Origin: Nitrososphaerota archaeon
GTDB taxonomy: Archaea; Thermoproteota; Nitrososphaeria; Nitrososphaerales; Nitrosopumilaceae
Assembly (NCBI GenBank): GCA_028867735.1
Contig: JAGWFW010000008.1
Location: 1-41,014 of the forward strand
DNA length: 41,014 bases
Direction of reading: 5' to 3'
Part shown: positions 8,414 through 17,568 of the stretch, in pieces
Numbering within the stretch: position 1 is the stretch's first letter
Layout: each line of letters opens with the position of its first letter
Made by a program: the position numbers and the translations under genes
Notes under the pieces: generated by a model
The model's input: only the letters and a program-made list of their open reading frames with translations
What the model was told of the DNA's origin: nothing
Databases searched by the model: none

Positions 8414-11400
8414 TTATTTTGCCACATAAGTTACCTGATAGTAGAATCTAGACACCTGGTTATTTTTGATTATGTTTGCATGCCATTGGCCGTCCGTAAT
8501 TGAATCGTTTGCATTGGTTGGAAGAATGCTGAATTGTTGTATTCTCTGATTTGCACCAGAATATCCTACGAGGAACGATTCGTTTCCAATTTGCACATTC
8601 TGGTAGCTTGATCCCATATGATAGGTAGATTGCGATATCTTGCAATCGGCGGTAAGACCAATTATGCATGTACCGTCAGGAGAGTTAATCTTCATGCTTA
8701 CCAAGTTTTCATCTTCTGGGTTTACTCGAAGCAGGCCATCTATCTCCCTTGGATAATATGTCTGGTTGCCAGTTGTCTTTTCGCTCAAGTTTATTGTAAT
8801 TGCTGAATCTGAGATCATGTTTTCCTTATCTACAATCATGTATGGGGCAAGGCTTTTTTGCGTCGGTCCTATGCTTGTTGGAATCACTGTCAATTCCTGA
8901 GGCGCTTGGGTTGCGTTTGCAGGCGGTGGTGTCACCTGAGTGGCATTAGTTGTCTGTGTAACATTTCCCACAGAGGTTGTATTTTCCACAGGTAGTTGAT
9001 TAACTACTTGATAGTATGCGTTATAGCTTCCAAACGGCACTTGGGCCACTACGGTATAATTTCCAACGGCTGCAGATTTTGGAATTGCGTAATTGTAGCT
9101 AAATGAACCGTATTGATCAAATCGTGCTGTTGCATGCTGCAACGTGTTACCCATTTTTGATACAGCCTGCCCTTCACTCACTATTGTATCGTTTGCAAGC
9201 CCAAATGTAAGATATGTATTGTCAACAGATATGATATAGCTTGTCCTGCCCGTAATCAGGACCGTCTGACCTGGCAGGTATTTTTCATGATCCGTTGTTA
9301 TGAAGAGCTGGAGAGGTCCTGAGCCGACTACATACGGATTTGTCACATCAAACCTTATTGTGGAACTATATGTGAGATACTGGGCATAGATTTTGTATGT
9401 TCCTGCAGTCCAAGCTCCTGGCTGCATCGGTACCGATACATGAAATTGTCCGCCCTGATTCAGGGTGGCGGCATAGCGGTATGCTTCCTGCCCGGTTTGC
9501 GTGTAAATTGAGATTTGGACTTGGCTGTTTGAATACTGTGCGGCCACATTAGATTGCGGCAGTGTCTGCCCTGAAATGTTTACTACATCACTGTTGGCAT
9601 AACTTGGCTTGTCAGTCTCTATGACAAACGGTGTGATTGCAGTTTGATTTTGGGGGTTTGGAGAGACCTGGAAGAACAGTTGCGAGTTTCCATAGTCTGA
9701 ATTTATTGTAATTGAATAGATTCCATAGAGACTAGTCTGCGAATTAGCTCCAAACGATGATGCCCTGTTGGTTGTAAATGTTGATGCGGTGTTATATGCA
9801 GCCTGACTTGGTACCGTCCAATCCCATGAAAACAACCCATTATTCAAGGTTATAGGAGCAGTAATCGTACCGCCGTCAGGCTTTAAGAGTGTCAGGGTAT
9901 ATGCCGAAGTTCCTGTCAAGCTTGATAACTTACCAGTCAGATGCACTGTATCTCCAACCCCGTACACTTGTTTGTCAATACTAGCAACAATATTCTGCCG
10001 GGAAACTGTTGAGAGAGGATCTTGTATTGAAAAAGATGCCGAAGTGGCAAGTGAGTTATACGTTGCTTTGAGTGTATAGTTACCTTGTGCGAATATGCCT
10101 CTTTGAAGGGTTTGTGTAACAAGGAAGTGACCGTTAGTGTCTGGATAGGCGTAATATGTAAGTGGAGCTGGCGCAGTATTCTTGGCGACAAATATGTTTG
10201 CAGCTGGATTTTGATATGTCAATACAGTATATCCTGTTGAATTAATCACTACAATATTCACACTTGCCCCTCCGCTGCCAGTTTGACTAAGAGGATTTCT
10301 TACTTGGCCTGAAATCGATATGATATCTCCTATATTATATGATGTTTTGTCAGTAGTAATGTAAAATGGAGAGTTTGTCGATTGGTACGTTGAAGGATTT
10401 TGCGCTACAGCAAAATCAGCTTCCGCTTGTCCAAATCCCGATGTCAAGATAGCCCGATAGTTTCCTAGACCAGATTGTGAGCCAGGAATTGTAAGTTTGT
10501 ATACAAATGTACCATCAGATTGTACATTGACAAAAGTCTGCGTGGTACTAGTGTTTGGAACAATACCTCTATTCCCAATTTGGCTGGTGCCAGAAGAACT
10601 AGTCAGAAAAGACTGTACTATTTGCAGGCTAGGATTCAATCCATTATTTTGAAGTCCCATGGCATTTATGCGGCCACTAATTATGACCGTGTCTCCCAGT
10701 CCGTACACTGGTTTGTCAGTTGACATGATCACTGGAGTAGATTGTGTTGGTTGAGTCACTAGAGTGAAAGAAGCAGTAGATTTTGCTGTACCATAAGTTG
10801 CAATAATATTATAAGTTCCATAAATCGGATTTATACTGTTTATCATAATTCCTGAACTACTAGAATGTGATTGATACTGGCTGTATGTTGTAAAGTGACC
10901 CTGAGTGTTGGGATAGAGATTTCCTTGATATATCATGGTACCGTTTGGATCATAGACTTTGTAAGCAACAGGTGTCAGAGGAATTACCTGAGAGACATTT
11001 CCACTAAGTGTAATAGGTTGTAATAGCACATAGCTTGGTTTATCCGTATACACAGACATTGTAACTGCGGAAGCTTGTGTTGGTGGAACAAATGGTATTG
11101 AACTAAGCGTGAAACTGGTTGATGCGGTAACAGTGCCATATGACGCAGAAACCGTATATGCGCCTTCTTGTAATCCGGTGACTTGGCTTGCCTTTAGCGA
11201 CGTGCTAAACTGCATGTTGTTGTCAGGATACAGGGTGAATGTTTTTTGAAAACCTGCAGGTCCTGACACTATCAAGTTGACTGACAGCGGATAGCCTTGA
11301 ATTGGATTGTTTAGAAGTGTTGAAACTTTGCCGCTAATTGTTACAGTGTCTCCAAAAACATAGCTTGTCTTGTCTGTAGAAACCGTCATTGTATTAGCGG

Positions 11401-11932
11401 AGGATGCGGTAGTAGCAGGGGGCTGTCCATTAGATGAGCCTGGAGTTGCTGCTTTGAATACCCAGTCGCTTGAAGAGCCAGTATCGTATCCGTCATACAT
11501 CCTTTGCCAAGAGTTGCTTCCGCTCTGAGAATCGGTCAATGAAGGGGTTTGATCAATTACCGTGCCGTTGTTGCTTTTCAGTTGTATTGTTGCACCTGCA
11601 TGTGGAAACCAAAGAGGGCCCGAAGTTAGCATCATGAATTGCTTGCTCTGGATCATGGTGTTGGCTGGCACCGTATAGATTTGTTTGAGTCCGGTTGTAG
11701 CTCCAACTGTCCATCCCCCAATGTTTACAGCAGATCTGGTTGGATTGTACAGTTCCACCCAGTCTATCGGGTATTTGGTGTCATCCCCCATAGGATTTGT
11801 GTCAGCTTCGTTTATGACCACATGATTTGCTGTTGGGAAAACCTGCCCTAGGGCAGAAGACTGTACAATTAAAACTAGAATTAAAAATATGACAATAGTG
11901 TAGGATCTCAAGTATCTCATCTGTACTACCAT
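8414..11932 (-). CDS. Large secreted surface protein: lamin-tail domain plus seven Ig-like repeats
   Basis: This 1172-aa protein has a signal peptide (hydrophobic at about 12-28). A lamin-tail domain follows at about 37-168 (HVVINEADTNPMG, DWVELYNPT, VNIGGWTV). From about residue 182 there are seven beta-sandwich repeats of about 100-120 residues, each opening with a variant of TDKxSYxxGDxVxISGxV (for example STDKTSYVFGDTVTISGK and ITTDHEKYLPGQTVLITGR). A T/Q/P-rich linker and a distinct C-terminal region follow. No C-terminal membrane helix is seen. Such repeats are typical of archaeal surface adhesins or S-layer-associated proteins; the role is inferred. A second ATG four codons in is an alternative start. 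Confidence 0.88.
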   Translation of the reverse strand: MVVQMRYLRSYTIVIFLILVLIVQSSALGQVFPTANHVVINEADTNPMGDDTKYPIDWVELYNPTRSAVNIGGWTVGATTGLKQIYTVPANTMIQSKQFMMLTSGPLWFPHAGATIQLKSNNGTVIDQTPSLTDSQSGSNSWQRMYDGYDTGSSSDWVFKAATPGSSNGQPPATTASSANTMTVSTDKTSYVFGDTVTISGKVSTLLNNPIQGYPLSVNLIVSGPAGFQKTFTLYPDNNMQFSTSLKASQVTGLQEGAYTVSASYGTVTASTSFTLSSIPFVPPTQASAVTMSVYTDKPSYVLLQPITLSGNVSQVIPLTPVAYKVYDPNGTMIYQGNLYPNTQGHFTTYSQYQSHSSSSGIMINSINPIYGTYNIIATYGTAKSTASFTLVTQPTQSTPVIMSTDKPVYGLGDTVIISGRINAMGLQNNGLNPSLQIVQSFLTSSSGTSQIGNRGIVPNTSTTQTFVNVQSDGTFVYKLTIPGSQSGLGNYRAILTSGFGQAEADFAVAQNPSTYQSTNSPFYITTDKTSYNIGDIISISGQVRNPLSQTGSGGASVNIVVINSTGYTVLTYQNPAANIFVAKNTAPAPLTYYAYPDTNGHFLVTQTLQRGIFAQGNYTLKATYNSLATSASFSIQDPLSTVSRQNIVASIDKQVYGVGDTVHLTGKLSSLTGTSAYTLTLLKPDGGTITAPITLNNGLFSWDWTVPSQAAYNTASTFTTNRASSFGANSQTSLYGIYSITINSDYGNSQLFFQVSPNPQNQTAITPFVIETDKPSYANSDVVNISGQTLPQSNVAAQYSNSQVQISIYTQTGQEAYRYAATLNQGGQFHVSVPMQPGAWTAGTYKIYAQYLTYSSTIRFDVTNPYVVGSGPLQLFITTDHEKYLPGQTVLITGRTSYIISVDNTYLTFGLANDTIVSEGQAVSKMGNTLQHATARFDQYGSFSYNYAIPKSAAVGNYTVVAQVPFGSYNAYYQVVNQLPVENTTSVGNVTQTTNATQVTPPPANATQAPQELTVIPTSIGPTQKSLAPYMIVDKENMISDSAITINLSEKTTGNQTYYPREIDGLLRVNPEDENLVSMKINSPDGTCIIGLTADCKISQSTYHMGSSYQNVQIGNESFLVGYSGANQRIQQFSILPTNANDSITDGQWHANIIKNNQVSRFYYQVTYVAK

Positions 11933-12072
11933 TTCATCGTGGAAATTACAATTTTAGGTATTGATTGTGGAAAAGTTGAGCTAGTTGTTAATCCCCAATA
12001 TGCCATTGACCTCATTGGCCAGTATAGCCTCAAACTCATTATAAGCCGTGCGTACAATTCATCTTCCCATTC

Positions 12073-12321
12073 TTAGATGCCCTTGATACCATCACAGTTT
12101 GGGCATTTGTTCTGGTTTATCCGGGCTCCGCAGACTGCACACATGCCTTCCCCTACAGCTTTTTGGATTTGCTTCTTCCTTTGTTTGACAAACGTATGAA
12201 TTCCAAAGTATGTCGCAATTGCAATTATAATTGAATACACGGGAGCTACAAACGGCAGCAGACCTATCATCAGAAAGAAGACTCCCAGAATCAGCAGGAT
12301 CTCGCGTCTTTCAAACCCCAA
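12073..12321 (-). CDS. Small membrane protein with C-terminal zinc ribbon
   Basis: The family is not recognised beyond its architecture. The 82-aa protein has one long or two short hydrophobic segments at about residues 8-45, then a basic stretch (KQRKKQIQK), then a C-terminal zinc ribbon CAVCGARINQNKCPNC (CX2C-X8-CX2C). The ribbon should face the cytoplasm. The gene lies upstream of the large surface protein on the same strand with a gap of about 140 bp, so a shared transcript is possible but not shown. Confidence 0.75.
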   Translation of the reverse strand: MGFERREILLILGVFFLMIGLLPFVAPVYSIIIAIATYFGIHTFVKQRKKQIQKAVGEGMCAVCGARINQNKCPNCDGIKGI

Positions 12322-12856
12322 GTTGTCTTATGATGAAAAAATTTCAATAAATAGGTATGCCAGGCTCCGAGTCACTGAATTAACATTCATCTATCAATCA
12401 TGTCTCTAACTCTTCTTCATCGCCTGACTATCATAATTTGTGAAAGTCAGATAATAACCAATTGGATAATACACAAATAGAAAACGATTAGATATTACAT
12501 GTCTTTCAATCTAGAATGCGATCCAGCCCAATCGCAATTACTAATCTGTTCGTTTCACTGTATCCATTAGATTAAGAAAAACCTCGATTTCTTTAGATTT
12601 ACTCTCTGATTGTAAGTCAGGTGTATCTACCCCTAACTTTCTTATAATTGACGGTGTGTAATAGCATGATAATCAGCTATAACTCAATTAGCATAAAACA
12701 ATATGAGGGTTTGACCAATCTTTTATGTCTTTGAAAAAAGATACTTGTCACACTTCAAATAAAGTTTTACAAAAATTTTGATCGCAAATCTGATTGTGTT
12801 ATTTCGTAGTAATCCTACGCAATTCTTTAAACACATTAATTTTTTTCTAGATTCTA
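12322..12856. other. Gene-poor intergenic gap of about 530 bp
   Basis: This A/T-rich stretch lies between the divergent zinc-ribbon and secreted-protein genes. No convincing gene, tRNA or insertion sequence was seen. A TATA-like ctttaaac near 12823 probably serves the secreted protein that starts at 12857. A 43-codon minus-strand open frame without a good start (12541-12672) reads like protein but cannot be supported as a gene. Confidence 0.6.
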
Positions 12857-13528
12857 ATGACATCAAAACCAACAAGAACAACCGCAATTGCAAAAAAACC
12901 ATCTCTGACAATTCTTCTTGGTACTGCATTTGCCGTACTTACAATGATGCCGATTTCAGGCATTCCGCAAGCATCATTTGCTACCGGCAATGGCGCACCA
13001 AGTGGACCCCACTTTAACCTTAACATCATAGGGGTAAGCAATACACAGAACTATCCTACTGCAGACGGTAGTGGGGGTAATGTCATACATGTTCCACTAA
13101 AGGGACATTGTAACGTGGACCTTACACAAGGTACGAGTTTCTATGTATTAGACAACAATTGTATCGATGGAACAGCCAACTTCCAACTGCCTCCTACAAA
13201 TACAACTGGGGGCAATCCAGCCTATACAGTATGGGCCAGAGTTGTAGGCAAACCAGGAGGTTCAAGCAGCATGACGACCTGTGCCATAGATCTGACCACC
13301 GGAGACACGATTTGTTCTATTGGACAGACAGTAGCATTTGGCGGACACAACGGAAAATCAACATTTACCAATGTGACCACACAGCTTACTACACTCTGCT
13401 ATGTAGATCAGACAACAGGCAAGACAGTTTGTGTCAACATCTTCGATCCAACGTTTCAGAACTACTTCTGGTCGTATGACAATAATGGCAATAAAGTCTT
13501 GCAGTTAAGGTTCTATCCAACACAATAG
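12857..13528 (+). CDS. Secreted cysteine-rich protein with repeated CxxDxTxG loops
   Basis: The family is not recognised. The 223-aa protein has a basic N-terminus and a hydrophobic segment at about residues 17-34 ending PQASFA, a likely signal peptide. The mature part has six cysteines. Three lie in related motifs (CNVDLTQG, CAIDLTTG, CYVDQTTG), and the last two recur as CxxDxTTGxTxC, which suggests disulfide-closed loops. No membrane anchor is present, so it is probably released or bound to the envelope. A TATA-like element about 30 nt upstream predicts a nearly leaderless mRNA. A T-rich stretch follows the stop. Confidence 0.75.
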   Translation: MTSKPTRTTAIAKKPSLTILLGTAFAVLTMMPISGIPQASFATGNGAPSGPHFNLNIIGVSNTQNYPTADGSGGNVIHVPLKGHCNVDLTQGTSFYVLDNNCIDGTANFQLPPTNTTGGNPAYTVWARVVGKPGGSSSMTTCAIDLTTGDTICSIGQTVAFGGHNGKSTFTNVTTQLTTLCYVDQTTGKTVCVNIFDPTFQNYFWSYDNNGNKVLQLRFYPTQ

Positions 13529-13540
13529 AATAACACTCCC

Positions 13541-13557
13541 AATTTTTTTTATTTTAC
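13541..13557 (+). terminator. T-rich transcription terminator
   Basis: The run aattttttttattttac lies about 12 nt after the stop of the secreted cysteine-rich protein, with no strong hairpin. Oligo-T is the usual archaeal intrinsic termination signal. Confidence 0.5.
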
Positions 13558-13680
13558 AATAAAATTCTAGTTTGTTATATACTAGAACCATCATCAAGCT
13601 CGCCGTGCTAGTTACATAATTGTATCTTTGAATTAGTTTTAAAAAATGAGCCCACGCTGTCTTTATCCCCTAGAAAAAGA

Positions 13681-13754
13681 TGGGATCGGCCGGATTTGAA
13701 CCGACGACCTCAGGTACCCAAAACCCGAATCATGCCAAGCTAGACCACGATCCC
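13681..13754 (-). tRNA. tRNA-Pro, anticodon TGG
   Basis: This is read on the minus strand. The seven-pair acceptor stem is gggatcg/cgatccc with discriminator A. The anticodon stem is cgggt/acctg (one G-U pair) with loop TTTGGGT, giving anticodon TGG for proline. The T arm is gtcgg-TTCAAAT-ccggc (one G-U pair). There is no intron and no encoded CCA. A TATA-like cttaaatt lies about 30 nt upstream on the same strand. Confidence 0.95.
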
Positions 13755-13780
13755 GATGTTGAATGCACCAAAAAGTCCCC

Positions 13781-13789
13781 AATTTAAGC
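13781..13789 (-). promoter_or_regulatory. TATA box of tRNA-Pro
   Basis: On the minus strand gcttaaatt lies 27-35 nt before the mature tRNA 5' end, suitable for TBP binding with a very short leader. Confidence 0.45.
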
Positions 13790-13808
13790 TTCTCATAGCA
13801 TTGATTAT

Positions 13809-13833
13809 TTTAAATAAGAAACACTTCAAGTGT
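13809..13833 (+). promoter_or_regulatory. Promoter of map with a 13-bp palindrome
   Basis: A TATA box (tttaaata, 13809-13816) is centred about 27 nt before the ATG of map, so the transcript should be leaderless. The palindrome acacttcaagtgt (13821-13833) sits between the TATA box and the start codon, where a bound repressor could block RNA polymerase. Confidence 0.5.
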
Positions 13834-13838
13834 AACCA

Positions 13839-14729
13839 ATGCAGGTTCAGGATTACATCAACGCAGGAAAGATTGCATCAGAGGTAAGAGAGAACGCAAG
13901 AAAAAAGTATCACGTTGGTTCCACTCTGTTTGAAATTTGTGAATCAATTGAAAAAGAGATAGGACAGAAGGGGGGCAAGTGTGCGTTTCCTGTAAATGCC
14001 AGTCTGAATGAAATTGCGGCGCATTACACTGCAGAGCCGAATGATTCCATAGTTGTAAAAGAAACAGATCTTTTAAAAATTGATTTGGGAGTTCAGATAA
14101 ACGGATACATTGCAGATACTGCGGTTACCGTATGCTACGACCCAAACTATGACTATTTGGTGCAGGCAGCAGAAGCAGCGTTAAAGGATGCAATGTCAAT
14201 AATGCGCGCGGGTACAAAATCAAGCGATGTCGGAAAGGCAATAGAGGGAACAGTAAAACAGATGGGCGGAATACCCATTGCAAATCTCAGCGGTCATTCT
14301 CTTGAACAGTATACCATTCATGCAGGAAAATCAGTGCCCAACATATGGTCCATAGGATCGTTTTCCTTCCAGTCAACCGAGGCGTATGCATGCGAGCCAT
14401 TTGTCACGACGCGTGACGGTCTTGGTTTTGTGCGCGAAGGCAGGACCCGAAACATCTTTTCCCTTGCAACAAGAAAGCGTTCAAAGGACGAAGACGCCAA
14501 CAGGATGATCGATTTCATCTGGCAGAAATTCAACATGCTTCCGTTTGCATTAAGGTGGATAGTAAATGAATGGGACGAAAAAACCGCAAAGTTGCTTTTA
14601 GACAAACTTGTCCAGAATAAAATAGTCAAGTCTTATCCGATTCTAGTAGAGGCAAACAACCAGAGAGTGGCACAGGCAGAACATACGTTTATCCCACAGG
14701 AGAACGGCGTCACTGTAACTACTATTTGA
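13839..14729 (+). CDS. map: Methionine aminopeptidase, type 2
   Basis: This 296-aa protein has the full MetAP2 metal site: D82 in LKIDLGVQINGYIAD, D93, H153 in SGHSLEQYTIHAG, E186 in YACEPFVTT and E281 in QAEHTFI, with H62 and H161 as conserved substrate-site histidines. The insert between helices and the C-terminal wing (WQKFNMLPFALRWIV) mark the archaeal/eukaryotic type 2 form. It removes the initiator methionine from nascent proteins. Its 3' end overlaps the convergent zinc-ribbon gene by 8 bp. Confidence 0.96.
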   Translation: MQVQDYINAGKIASEVRENARKKYHVGSTLFEICESIEKEIGQKGGKCAFPVNASLNEIAAHYTAEPNDSIVVKETDLLKIDLGVQINGYIADTAVTVCYDPNYDYLVQAAEAALKDAMSIMRAGTKSSDVGKAIEGTVKQMGGIPIANLSGHSLEQYTIHAGKSVPNIWSIGSFSFQSTEAYACEPFVTTRDGLGFVREGRTRNIFSLATRKRSKDEDANRMIDFIWQKFNMLPFALRWIVNEWDEKTAKLLLDKLVQNKIVKSYPILVEANNQRVAQAEHTFIPQENGVTVTTI

Positions 14730-14910
14730 TGGGCTCGCCGTAGATTTTCAATACTGTCACTTGGCCGCTGTTGCACGATGTGCATTTACCAATCACCTTA
14801 AAAACATAGTCGCCTTCAGCAAATTTTCTTTTTTTGGATGCGTTACATGACATACACTGTTCAACAGTATACGGATCTAGTATCTCCTGTTTTTTTCTTG
14901 AGAATATCAT
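14722..14910 (-). CDS. Small zinc-ribbon protein
   Basis: This 62-aa protein has two CX2C knuckles (CMSC and CTSC) separated by about 22 residues, with a basic start and beta-rich end. It probably folds as a single zinc ribbon; its partner and function are unknown. Its ATG overlaps the end of the DUF1512 gene by 4 bp, so it is translationally coupled to it. Its 3' end overlaps the convergent map gene by 8 bp. Confidence 0.82.
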   Translation of the reverse strand: MIFSRKKQEILDPYTVEQCMSCNASKKRKFAEGDYVFKVIGKCTSCNSGQVTVLKIYGEPIK

Positions 14911-16028
14911 TGTGATACACCTATCGTGTTTCCCACGCCAATCAATAGTACTGCCTGTCCCACTTTGGTAGTTTCTTTTATAATGTCGTAAATCTGTGAC
15001 GTGGTTTTTTCTGCAGCATCCGCAATCTCTTTTTTCATAAGCGTAATGGCCTCTTTGATCGATTGTTTTACCACAATTGCATAAATCGGTATGCCGTGTT
15101 TTGTGGCAACCTCTTCAATCTGAAACTTTTCGGTTCCAATACCGCCAATTGCCGCACCAAATCCTTGAGCTATGGATCCCGTCTCTTCCCCCTCAAGCTT
15201 TAAGGCTGCGTCAACCATTATTATGGCCACAGGTTTTTTCTCTGAGATGATTTTTTCAGCTGCTTCCCCGGGTTTGCCCACGGTTCCCGCAGGTCCCTCC
15301 GCTTTCAATAACAAGAGTTTTCTACCCTCATAGTCTTTTTCGCTCCAGACTGTTTCTTGTGCGGCTTGGGTTTTTTCTGTGCCAAGCATCATTTTGCCTA
15401 CAATCATAGGGCCTATCCCGTCTCCAATTGGCTGGCCTTGTTTGAATGCAGACACCGCAGTTTTAAGCGCGTCTGCTTCCTCCATGATAAACGGAATCAT
15501 CATCTGTAGCGGCAAGATAAGTGGAAAGTTGTTTTGTTTTTTTGCAGTGAGAAACATGTGCCTGACACTTTTGTAAAGCAGGTGTATTGTCGTAGCTACC
15601 TCTAGAATGTTCATTATCTTACTTGCTTCAAGCGTACTCAGCTCGGGTGCAAACGCCTTGACCTGGGTTTTTGTAAAGTCCTCTCTGCTTTTCATCATGT
15701 GCATGATTTTGGGAACTAGACCGTTAGGGTCCATGTCTACGGGCATTATTGTAAAGTATTCAAAATACCTGTCAAGCCTAGAAGGGATATCCCAGCTTGG
15801 TTTTATTGTAGTTTTGATATAATCTGCAAGTTCCTTTCTAGTGTCGTCTCGATACAGCTTTAGTTTTTCAAGAGACTTGTTGATTTCAGAGGAAGTAACC
15901 TGCAATTGGATTTTTTGACCATATAGCATAAAGACGAAAATTGGAACTATCCACACAAGCCACATCAGCGGATTAGAATTATCATTAGAGTTGAGAAGCT
16001 TGTCCAAATTCATACCTAGAAAATCCAA
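14907..16028 (-). CDS. DUF1512 family membrane-anchored protein
   Basis: This 373-aa protein has an N-terminal membrane helix at about residues 20-38 (LMWLVWIVPIFVFML), then a long soluble part beginning with a helical region (TSSEINKSLEKLKLYRDDTRKELADYI). The body contains GDGIGPMIVGKMMLG, ILEVATTIHLLYKSVRHMFL and a C-terminal VLLIGVGNTIGVS. It matches my recollection of DUF1512, shared by Thermoproteota and Thaumarchaea and with no established function. It is followed by a coupled zinc-ribbon gene; the pair could act together. Confidence 0.8.
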   Translation of the reverse strand: MDFLGMNLDKLLNSNDNSNPLMWLVWIVPIFVFMLYGQKIQLQVTSSEINKSLEKLKLYRDDTRKELADYIKTTIKPSWDIPSRLDRYFEYFTIMPVDMDPNGLVPKIMHMMKSREDFTKTQVKAFAPELSTLEASKIMNILEVATTIHLLYKSVRHMFLTAKKQNNFPLILPLQMMIPFIMEEADALKTAVSAFKQGQPIGDGIGPMIVGKMMLGTEKTQAAQETVWSEKDYEGRKLLLLKAEGPAGTVGKPGEAAEKIISEKKPVAIIMVDAALKLEGEETGSIAQGFGAAIGGIGTEKFQIEEVATKHGIPIYAIVVKQSIKEAITLMKKEIADAAEKTTSQIYDIIKETTKVGQAVLLIGVGNTIGVSQ

Positions 16029-16109
16029 TATCGAAAAAGCTGGTACGAACCAAATTAAATCTTTGTGGAAAATTAAATTGTTTTTTAACCCAAGACTCTA
16101 AGAAACAAC

Positions 16110-17528
16110 ATGTTGCAAAGCCAGATAGGTCCAAGGCTTTCAGAAAAAACAACCTGCAATATATCATGGGATAGCATTACACTAGGCGCCTATTCGACTG
16201 ATGCCAGCTCTTACATAGTAAAACCTGCAGCAGTAGCCTTTCCCAGAAATGAAAATGACATGATCAAGATTCTGAGATTTGCATCGCGTCATAAAATTCC
16301 TGTCACTCCAAGAGGCGGGGGCACGGGCCTTGTTGGCGGGGCACTTGGAAGGGGAATAATTTTGGATATGAGACATTTCAATACAATCAGGGTTGGACAA
16401 GGGTCTGTACAAGTTGGAAGCGGCGTCTTCAAAGGAGAACTTGACAGGGTTTTAAGAAAGCACGGCAGGTTTTTTGGCCCAAATCCATCGGTCGGCCCAT
16501 TTTGTACTGTTGGCGGCATGATAGGAACCAACGCAAGCGGCAGCCACTCACTCAAGTATGGCAGCACCATAGACAATCTCATTGGCGTAAAAATTGTCAC
16601 ATCAAAAGGGGATCTTGTTAGTCTTCCCAGTAACAATATCATTGCAAAAAAAGTCCTAAAAATCACAGGCCCGGAAATCCAAAAACAATTCCCAAGAATA
16701 ACAAAAAACTCCTGCGGCTACAGGATTGACAAGGTGACGGCAAGCTCTGATACCCAGAAAATAATAGCCGGCTCGGAAGGAACTCTTGGAATAATTGTTT
16801 CTGCCAAGCTCAGAACAATAACTCTTTCAAAGCGAACTGTCTTGATTATAGTTTCATATAGGACTCTCAAGGAGGCTGTCGCAGATGTACCCAGAATTCT
16901 AAAGATTGGACCGTCATCAGTTGAAATAATAGATCATAACATTATACGATACATCAAGACACGGCTGCCAAGAGGAGCAAGATGCTTGCTTTTTGTGGAG
17001 TTTGATGACAATGTAACAAAAAAGAAAACAAAGGCCAAACACATGTTGTCGGACAGAATGGTTACGACAACCTCCGACCCCAAACAGATCAGACAGTGGT
17101 GGACGTATAGAAATTCAGCCCTGTCGTACAGCTTGAAAAGCGTTTCAAAACAGGAAACGGTTTCTTCGTTGATAGAAGACGCTACGGTTCCAGTTCACAG
17201 GCTGCCTCTTTTGCTTGACTTGGTCGAATACCTAACGTCAAAATACCCCATGAGAGTAATCACATATGGCCATGCAGGCAATGGCAATCTTCACATTAGA
17301 CCAATATTGAAGAAAAAAGACAGCCATTTACTGGGAAAGATTGCTCAAGAGTTTTTCTCCGGAGTCATAAGCATAGGAGGATCCATAACTGGCGAGCACG
17401 GGGACGGACTGGCTAGATCAAAATTTGTAAAGGCACAATACGGAAGTGAGATCTATTCTAGGTTTAGAAAGGTCAAGCAGATCTTTGATCCTGCCAACAC
17501 GCTCAATCCAGGCAAGATAGTCACCTGA
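16110..17528 (+). CDS. FAD-linked oxidase, GlcD/D-lactate dehydrogenase type
   Basis: This 472-aa protein has a PCMH-type FAD-binding domain at about residues 30-210 (VTPRGGGTGLVGGALG, TVGGMIGTNASGSHSLKYG, GSEGTLGII). A C-terminal FAD-linked oxidase domain carries the substrate/flavin motifs GHAGNGNLHIRP and GEHGDGLARSKFV, ending with FDPANTLNPGKI. It should oxidise a 2-hydroxy acid such as glycolate or D-lactate; the substrate cannot be fixed from sequence. No adjacent iron-sulfur partner (GlcF) is seen. It is a single-gene unit divergent from DUF1512. Confidence 0.9.
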   Translation: MLQSQIGPRLSEKTTCNISWDSITLGAYSTDASSYIVKPAAVAFPRNENDMIKILRFASRHKIPVTPRGGGTGLVGGALGRGIILDMRHFNTIRVGQGSVQVGSGVFKGELDRVLRKHGRFFGPNPSVGPFCTVGGMIGTNASGSHSLKYGSTIDNLIGVKIVTSKGDLVSLPSNNIIAKKVLKITGPEIQKQFPRITKNSCGYRIDKVTASSDTQKIIAGSEGTLGIIVSAKLRTITLSKRTVLIIVSYRTLKEAVADVPRILKIGPSSVEIIDHNIIRYIKTRLPRGARCLLFVEFDDNVTKKKTKAKHMLSDRMVTTTSDPKQIRQWWTYRNSALSYSLKSVSKQETVSSLIEDATVPVHRLPLLLDLVEYLTSKYPMRVITYGHAGNGNLHIRPILKKKDSHLLGKIAQEFFSGVISIGGSITGEHGDGLARSKFVKAQYGSEIYSRFRKVKQIFDPANTLNPGKIVT

Positions 17529-17568
17529 TGTTGCCAAAACGTTAGGTTGTCAAATAGATTTTTTGAGA

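Noticed and set aside
12541-12672. 43-codon minus-strand open frame reading like protein (GVDTPDLQSESKSKEIEVF)
   Set aside because: There is no usable start codon and no recognisable motif. It might be a decayed gene, but the evidence is insufficient.
12723-12929. 68-aa minus-strand ORF
   Set aside because: It runs antisense through the promoter and signal-peptide region of the secreted protein.
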